Shown piece after piece: positions 57,401 through 64,000 of a stretch of DNA of 64,000 bases; within the stretch, counting starts at the first letter, position 1; each line of letters starts with the position of its first letter. This stretch comes from Morchella semilibera (taxonomy: Eukaryota; Ascomycota; Pezizomycetes; Pezizales; Morchellaceae). The notes beneath the pieces were generated by a model. That model was not told where the DNA came from, ran no database searches, and saw nothing but the letters and a program-made list of their open reading frames with translations. The DNA is taken from positions 3,193,973-3,257,972 of the forward strand of contig WBVU01000003.1 of NCBI GenBank assembly GCA_009192285.1. Reading direction: 5' to 3'. Both the position numbers and the translations under genes were made by a program.

Positions 57401-58730
57401 ATCCATACTCACTCAAGCTCCATTTTATATGAGACTTACCGTTTTTTTGATTGTGGCTGGCTGTTAGGTATTGCTCACTCATGTATTGCGGAGATAACAA
57501 TACCGCCCCCATCTCGCGTATATTGGTCGATGAATCTATCATCGAGTTGGGGTTACATGCTCCTCTTTTGAGCTCCTATACCTGGACGAACATATATGGC
57601 TTACTCGAGTGGATATGATTAATTATCTCTCTCTCCCGGGTTTTTGGGATGTTGTGAAAAGGTTGGATGTCTCAGGTCTTGGTTTAATGACGCAAGATAA
57701 CAAATGTTCTAGAAGAAAATGTTTCCCGTGTTTTTATCCCCTGCGTCTCTGCTGGAACGTTTCGGAAGCTTAGGCATGCCCGTTGTGAGTGATCGATCTA
57801 GGTTGTATTATGCATGTTGCAAAATGCACCGCCGCCGCCGAGCGGAACTCCGGATTTCATGTAGTGTAGTTAGAACAGAGAAGGGCACATAGGTGTGTAA
57901 TACCCAGAGGCTCCCCGGACTGCACGCAGAAATTATGGCAGGGTTTAAGGTGCCTTAGGAGTTCTGGATGCGTGATGCCAGGCTCAGATGGTCTTGGCAT
58001 GCTATAAGCTCTACTTTGAATGCAAAGCCTTAATTAATATTAATCATATACGAGCTATGAGCGGAGTAGCTCGGATAGTGGGGTTCAACCATCATCATCA
58101 TCAGCCTTGGGCAGCATACCTACTATAGTCGTTCCCGCAACAGGCAGCGGGATTTCAACATCACATCTTATTCTATTCGCTAACAATGACGACAAAGACG
58201 GAACTGGTAATATTATAGAATTTTCACAAACGTACTCTAGTCCGCCGGCTTCCGGAAAAATATTACCGCATTGCTGATGATAGTTGGGCTAATGTATCCT
58301 CATCAGTCTCGGGGAAGTATCACACGTAGCTCCTATAGAGTTTCAAATTTCGGGATACCGGGATCTGGTACTGTCTTGTAAACAAAGAATAAGGAGCTCG
58401 GGCCAATTAGTTGTGGGTATCAAGCAAGACTTTCAATTTTTTGATATAGATAATCAGAAAGCATGCAAATGATATTGCCTCGTGCTCTCAGGGATCCATA
58501 ACTTTCTAGCCGTATACAAACTCATCTCGGAAGCAAATCATCCATGTCCGGCCCGCAAAAAACTCAAAGATTTTGGGTGTAGAGATCCGAAGGTGTTGAG
58601 TGATCAGCCAGCTAGATGCAGGAACCAGCCCACGCATGTGGAGATAGACCCTCACCGGTACCCCCGGTCTTCCAAGTTGGAAGGGTTTGGGAATATATCA
58701 TGATAGCCAATTGAGAAGATATCATATTGG
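54451..58730. other. intergenic, gene-free, about 4.3 kb
   Basis: No supported gene. Contains repeated ACGTACGTACG words near 55495-55550, TACATGTA palindromes (55600, 55725, 56370-56400, 56843, 57103) and a C/T-run at 54802-54830. Scattered short frames have no family resemblance. Confidence 0.5.
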
Positions 58731-58738
58731 TATAAAAC
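58731..58738 (+). promoter_or_regulatory. TATA box of the oxalate decarboxylase gene
   Basis: TATAAAAC, 112 nt upstream of the ATG, followed by a long CT-rich leader. Typical of strongly expressed fungal genes. Confidence 0.55.
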
Positions 58739-58842
58739 CTTCCTCTTCGCCCTACCTTTGGCTTCTCGCCTCACCCTTCATCTCGCCCATCATCCCTCTC
58801 CCCTCGTATCTTTTTCAGATATCTACATCCACAGTCACTACG

Positions 58843-60412
58843 ATGCCTAGCTTCACTAGATTTATTTTGCCTTTCCTCCTCGCTCACCTCGGGGCTTCCG
58901 CACCTGTAGCTACCGAGGATGGCGCTACCAAGACCTATACTCTCTCTGGAGATCTATATGGACCTACTTCTCTCCGTGGCTACGATGCTGACTACCCACT
59001 GGCCACTGGAGATACCCACCCTGCCACTATCGAATATGCTGCTCACCAGGAGGATGACGACCCAGAGGGCATCTCGCTCGACTTCACCAATGTGACAACC
59101 CCCCAGCCAATCCGTGGAACGCGCGGTGGTACTATCGCTAGCAACAATGATATCTCCCTCCAGAAGAGTCATCCGGATACTTTTGCGCCTCCCGTCACCG
59201 ACCGTGGTGCTGTTCCACAGGCCGAGTGGCCGATGGGACTCAGTCATACCAAGTTGGGTTTGGGTAAAGCTGGTTGGAGTAGGCAGCAGAATGTAAATGT
59301 TATGCCAATTGCAACGGAAAATGGCTGGTGTTGATATGAGGCTCGAAAAAGGAGGCTACAGAGAATTGCACTGTCAGTATATTCCTGGTTATGTTTCGGT
59401 GGGAATTCATGCTAATTGATATGATTAGGGCATACTGCTGGAGAATGGGCTCTGGTGCTGAACGGGTCTGCCCGTATTCAATCAATGAATACTGAAGGCC
59501 AAACTTTTATCGACGATGTCACCCAAGGTGACGTCTGGTTCTTCCCCAGTGGTATTCCTCACTCTATTCAGGGTCTCTCGGACGGGGTCGAGTTTCTGCT
59601 TGTCTTCGACGATGGTTCCTTCTCTGAAGATAGTACCTTCTTGGTCTCTGAGACATTCGCCCGCAACCCCAAGGAAGTCCTCGCAAAGAATTTCCAGGTC
59701 CCCACCAATGCTTTCGACAACATTCCTGATGGTGAACTCTTTATCTTCCCGGGCACTGAGGCACCAGAAGATATCCAGAAGCAGAATGTTACTGGCCCTG
59801 CTGGTGTTATTCCAAATGTTGATTCGTACTCCTTCCACTGGAGTCAGCAGGAGCCAATCCAAGCACCTGGAGGAACTGTTAAGATCATTGACTCAACTGT
59901 TTTCCCGATTGCCGAGAATTTTGCCGCCGCTTTGGTTACAATTCGCCCTGGTGCTATGCGTGAGGTTCACTGGCATCCAGATTCTGATGAGTGGTCTTTC
60001 TTCTTGGGAGGTCATGCTAGGATCACCATCTACGCAGCCCAGAACAATGCAAGGACTTTCGATTATGGCCCAGGTGACGTCGGTTATATCCCTAAGAGCA
60101 TGAGCCACTACATTGAGAACATCGGCACCGAGGACGTCACTGTTTTGGAAGTTTTGCAAGCGAAGAGGTTTACTGGTATGTCACTTATTTCTTTTTCTCA
60201 CGTGGTAGTGATAGTGAACGATAAGTATTGTGTGTACTGATCATCCACTTTTCGGTACAGATATCTCTCTCGGCCAATGGCTCGCTTTGACCCCACCCCA
60301 GGTTGTGAAGGATACTCTTAATCTGAGTGATGAGACCATTAGCCAGCTCTCCAAGGACAAGCCATTGGTCGTTGATGGCCCAGTCCCACCTGCCACTGTT
60401 GCGGATAATTAA
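58843..60412 (+). CDS. oxalate decarboxylase (bicupin), broken by a +1 frameshift
   Basis: Three exons, 58843-59372, 59429-60175, 60261-60412. Their sum is one base over a multiple of three, and without the extra base the protein would be 475 residues. The extra A is in AAAA at 59318-59321, in the conserved M-P-I-A-T-E / M-A-G-V block. As read, translation ends at TGA 59332-59334 after 163 residues. Residues 1-20 are a signal peptide. Cupin 1 has the metal ligands H-W-H-x3-E and a later I-P-H. Cupin 2 has H-W-H-P-D-S-D-E and S-M-S-H. The family splits oxalate into formate and CO2 using manganese, outside the cell or in the wall. Everything downstream of the break is intact, so the change is recent or a sequencing error. 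Type kept as CDS for that reason. Confidence 0.88.
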
Positions 60413-61781
60413 GATGCCTCCACGGCAAACTTCTTTTTGTATTCTAGAGCATTTTGACTGTGCCTCCTTGGCCGGTCTCCCAGGTTTTTTATTATTGGTT
60501 TATTCTTTATCTTTTTTTTTTCTGGTGTGAGAAGTCATAAAGTGCTTGTTTTTATGACGGTTTCAGCTGAACTTTCAACTGCACTGGACCATTTTAAGTC
60601 TTCCTGTTTTTTTTTCTTCTTTTCCCTGGATATCGGATCACCTATCATTGCATGGGACTAGTGCCTATGAGAGACGGGGTAAGCTTTGGGGCAAGGCGGC
60701 AGAGTACGTTTTTTGTTAGGCTTCTTCAAATCAGAATTTTTTACGAGTGAAGCATCGGGACCCATTGCATTTCTCGCCCGGAACCATGTAGGCTAGGGCG
60801 AACTTCACAGGGTTCAATGTAAGTTAGGTGCAGAAGGAGAAGACTAGATCTCCAGGTGGAGAGAAGCGACCGTGGTTAGAGTGACTTGGCATACAACTAC
60901 AGCGAGAGAAACAGGGGTCTCGAAACAGGGTTTGAATGGCTGATTTGGCCAATAGGACTCTTCCCATACTTCTACAATGATTTTACCACACGCTGTAAAT
61001 TGAAGCAAGGGAAGGGACGGCGGCTGGGAATATAGCTTCTGATCGGCGGTAAGCAATAGAAGGACGGCTAGACGGACGCACCAATAAGTGATTCTTTTGG
61101 GTATCCCCAGATACGCGAGTTGATCTCTCGGCTAAGGAGTTCCGGATTTCGTAGGTGGGCCGTGAAAGAAATAACCGGGGGGCTTGAGGATCTGGCTGAA
61201 TGCTTAGCATTCACCACTTTCAACTCAATTCAGCTCAGTAATAAACTCAATTGATGGCCACACAATAGAGACGTTATAATTAACTCTCAAGTACAGCAAC
61301 ATTTTGATTCATCTGGCCACCGGATTCGGTGCGTATACGGGATCAGTATGTGCTATAAATTTATCTACCAGTAGAATCCCCAAGGATCCCGAGGGGTACA
61401 TGTGGTTTGAAGTTGGATACCGAGTACACATACCTGGTACGGCTGAATCTCCATCTACTAATGACATCAATTGGCCAACCAACAACCTCTCTCTACTCCC
61501 GAAAAAAAAAAGGGTGGATGTTGATCCAACACCCGTCTATTCACGATGACAACAACCCTGTGTTGTGATACAGATGAATCACTGCATAATATGGATCGGA
61601 TGCAAATCTCAAATCAGCCTTGCACAGGTCCTTGCTAGAGAAAGTCGCCTACGTCTAGTTAAAGAATTGGCATTCCTTGGATTTAAGACCCTTTGTCTAC
61701 CCACTCTTCGAAGTCCGGCGCGGTTGCTCCATCACTTATCAACAATCCACATCAGGCACGGAAATTCAACTACACCTCAAA
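60413..61781. other. intergenic
   Basis: 3' flank of the oxalate decarboxylase gene with T-runs, then upstream DNA of the DUF2235 gene. No gene is supported. Confidence 0.55.
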
Positions 61782-64000
61782 ATGACTGGTCCAGAAAAAC
61801 ATCACATTCGACCATCCAGTATAAACACCCATCATTCACACGTGGCAGAGCGACAACGGAAGAAACTTATCCTATGCTTTGACGGAACCGGAAATAAATT
61901 TAAAGGGAATGAAGGAGATACGAATATCCTTAAGTTATTCCATATGCTGGACCGATCTGGCCCTGAACAATGTGAGCTTCCTATCTGCTAAACGTTCTCC
62001 TTCTGTTTGTCGTTGCGTTTGCGTTTATGCTTTTTCTTTCCGCTCGCGTGCGATCACCTAGATCTATGAGTGAAACCTAAAATACTAATTTGTAATTCCT
62101 AACAGTTTACTACTACCAACGTAGGTGCTTTATACAAAGTGCAATTTTTGTGTCCCCGTACTGGGATCATTGTTTTAGGCGGCTTTATGCTAATTGAAGA
62201 AAAAGCTGGAATCGGGACATACATAACCAATGGTACACTTTCCCGTGTGCATGTTTATTCCCGTTTTAAATCGTGGTGCCAAAAAGCTATGGATGCTGCT
62301 GTCGGGTATGTAATTCTTTCATTTTTGCGCATCGGCAGTCAGACTAATGTGAAGAGGTGAGCAGAACATCCTTCGATCAGCACGTAATGGGCGGCTACAA
62401 ATTTCTTATGCGTTACTATACAGCCGGCGACGATATATATCTCTTTGGATTTTCACGTGGCGCATATACTGCCCGTTTCCTTGCTGAAATGCTGGATCAT
62501 GTCGGGCTTGTGAGCCCTGGTAACGAGGAAATGGTCCTTTTTGCCTGGAAGACCTTTTCAAATTGGCAGCAAAGGCAGGACGGAGAGGGATGGGGAAAGA
62601 AAAAAGAGGAGATGTACAAGTACGTTCATTGGATCTGGATTTAATATCCTATGACTAACTGAATAATACAGCTACATGAAGGCGTTTAGAGAAACATTTG
62701 CAAGGCCAGTGAGGAGAGTGCGCTTTATGGGTCTTTTTGATACTGTCAACTCTGTTCCTCGATTCGAAGATGCATGGTTGAAACGCTCTAAGGGCTTTCC
62801 GTACACCGCACGAAGTAGCACCCTCTGACCACTGACTGGCCTTGCGCATAAATACTAATCATCAATACCTACACAGGCACAGCACTTGTCATTCGTCATG
62901 CAGTCGGTATCGATGAACGCCGTGCAAAATTCCGTCAAGACCTTGTCGAAAAGATTGACCGTGAAGTTGCACGTCGGCGCTCCTTCAAAACCGAACAGTT
63001 TTTTAAGGAGGCTATGCGTGGGATTGGCCACCGTAGCCCCTCCAACGGACATCTAGCGCCCTCAAGTGCAGGGAATGGGCATAATAATCATCCTTATGAA
63101 TCTGGGCGAGCTGGAAAGTCTGCGAACCCAACACAACATCAGAGATTCTCAGGAAGTGCCGAGAGGTTACCTATGCATACCCCGGTCCCAGGTTTGGGGG
63201 ATCAGGGGAGTATTATGAGTCTAGGAATACACGATGAAGATGATGAGGATGAGAGAAGGGAACAAGATATTGAAGAGGTATGGTTTCCGGGGGCTCATGC
63301 TGACATTGGGGGAGGGTGGGACATGGCCGATGGTGAGGTGCCACTATCGCAGGGGCCCTTAGTATGGATGGTGAGTCGATTGACTGTTCTCTACATGTTT
63401 TGGTTAATAGTAACATTTTGGACAGGTTCGTGAGGCGAGAAAGGCTGGTGTAGTGTTTGATAAGGAGAGGATGAAGGCCCACAACTGTTGGCTCGATGAA
63501 TTTGACTTGGAGGAAACAAACCTCAATCTTGAAGGTACCGGTGGCACCATTCCTACAATCGAAGTCTCTACCAGCTCTCCTACTGGCTCCAGCCCCACAG
63601 TTCCCACCTTGGGCCATCCAAAAAATTCGACCAATAGCATTACAGCCAATGGTACTACAACCAACGGTACCACATCATCCAAATCTCATCCCACGGCCAC
63701 CCCCAAAGGCAAGAAAAGCCCGGCTCCAGACCCACGCCAGTTCCTCATTGACTCTTACACGAAAGGGAGAATCCATGATTGTCTCTGTTATCCATCGGGA
63801 GGATTGACACTTACGGGAACCTTGGGATGGAAGATGATGGAGTATCTTCCATTTCGAAGAATGGATTTGCAGCCGGATGGTTCTTGGAAGCCAATCATCT
63901 GGCCCTTGCCATGTGGGGAAGTTAGAGACATCCCAGATGATGTAAAGATACATAATTCAGTGATTAAAAGAATGGAGGCGGATCCAAAGTATAGACCAGG
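61782..64000 (+). CDS. DUF2235 (Tle1-like) alpha/beta-hydrolase, 3' end beyond window
   Basis: Seven exons seen: 61782-61971, 62106-62120, 62206-62305, 62365-62619, 62672-62814, 62877-63370, 63426-64000 (open at the edge). Exon 2 is only 15 nt; it supplies Tyr-Tyr-Tyr-Gln and keeps the frame. The domain starts with [11 protein letters not shown]. The nucleophile elbow is [10 protein letters not shown], and later come L-F-D-T-V-N-S and H-A-D-I-G-G-G, the expected Ser, Asp and His regions. This is the DUF2235 family, which in bacteria includes type VI phospholipase effectors (Tle1); fungal members are uncharacterised. A long Ser/Thr/Asn-rich insert (about 63520-63720) splits the C-terminal part. 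The product is probably intracellular; no signal peptide is seen. Confidence 0.85.

Overview
The window reads as nuclear DNA of a filamentous ascomycete. Genes are split by short introns (mostly 50-110 nt, GT...AG, with CTAAC/CTGAC-like branch sites). The products are typical of such fungi: a CFEM-type GPI protein, an AA-type LPMO-like secreted protein, anion:cation symporters, a bicupin oxalate decarboxylase and a DUF2235 protein. Genes are sparse (13 host genes plus one retroelement in 64 kb), intergenic DNA is full of homopolymer runs and small inverted-repeat elements, and the palindrome TACATGTA recurs in the spacers. A Pezizomycete (truffle/morel-like) source is plausible but only an inference.

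Layout. 1-14 kb: an F-box gene (+), an LPMO-like secreted protein (-) and UTP-glucose-1-phosphate uridylyltransferase (-, five exons, with a long repeat-rich N-terminal extension), then about 4 kb of spacer with a tRNA-like SINE. 14-23 kb: the molybdopterin synthase small subunit, an AidB-like acyl-CoA dehydrogenase (four exons), a 379-bp MITE, an orphan secreted protein and a 192-bp pogo-like MITE. 26-31 kb: two consecutive MFS transporters of the Dal5/Tna1 type. 31-40 kb: a 1071-residue coiled-coil protein (-), a small secreted protein and a CFEM-like GPI-anchored protein. 41.8-50.3 kb: a complete Ty3/Gypsy LTR retrotransposon with LTRs that read identical. 51-52 kb: an Mpv17/PMP22 membrane protein with a GC-AG intron. 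52-58.8 kb: gene-free. 58.8-64 kb: an oxalate decarboxylase gene carrying a one-base frameshift, and the 5' part of a DUF2235 (Tle1-like) alpha/beta-hydrolase gene that runs off the window.

The standout is the retrotransposon. Its gag-protease and RT-RNaseH-integrase frames are separate and do not overlap. Fifteen nucleotides before the gag-protease stop codon lies an in-frame T TTA AAA heptamer. After a 5-nt spacer it is followed by two interleaved stems (10 bp and 7 bp) that form an H-type pseudoknot, the classical architecture of a programmed -1 ribosomal frameshift. The shifted frame stays open for about 180 codons and then overlaps the pol frame, which lies a further -1 away. The second junction has no good slippery site; a possible splice acceptor there offers a competing model. 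The intact frames, identical LTRs, target-site duplication, PBS and PPT indicate a very recent insertion.
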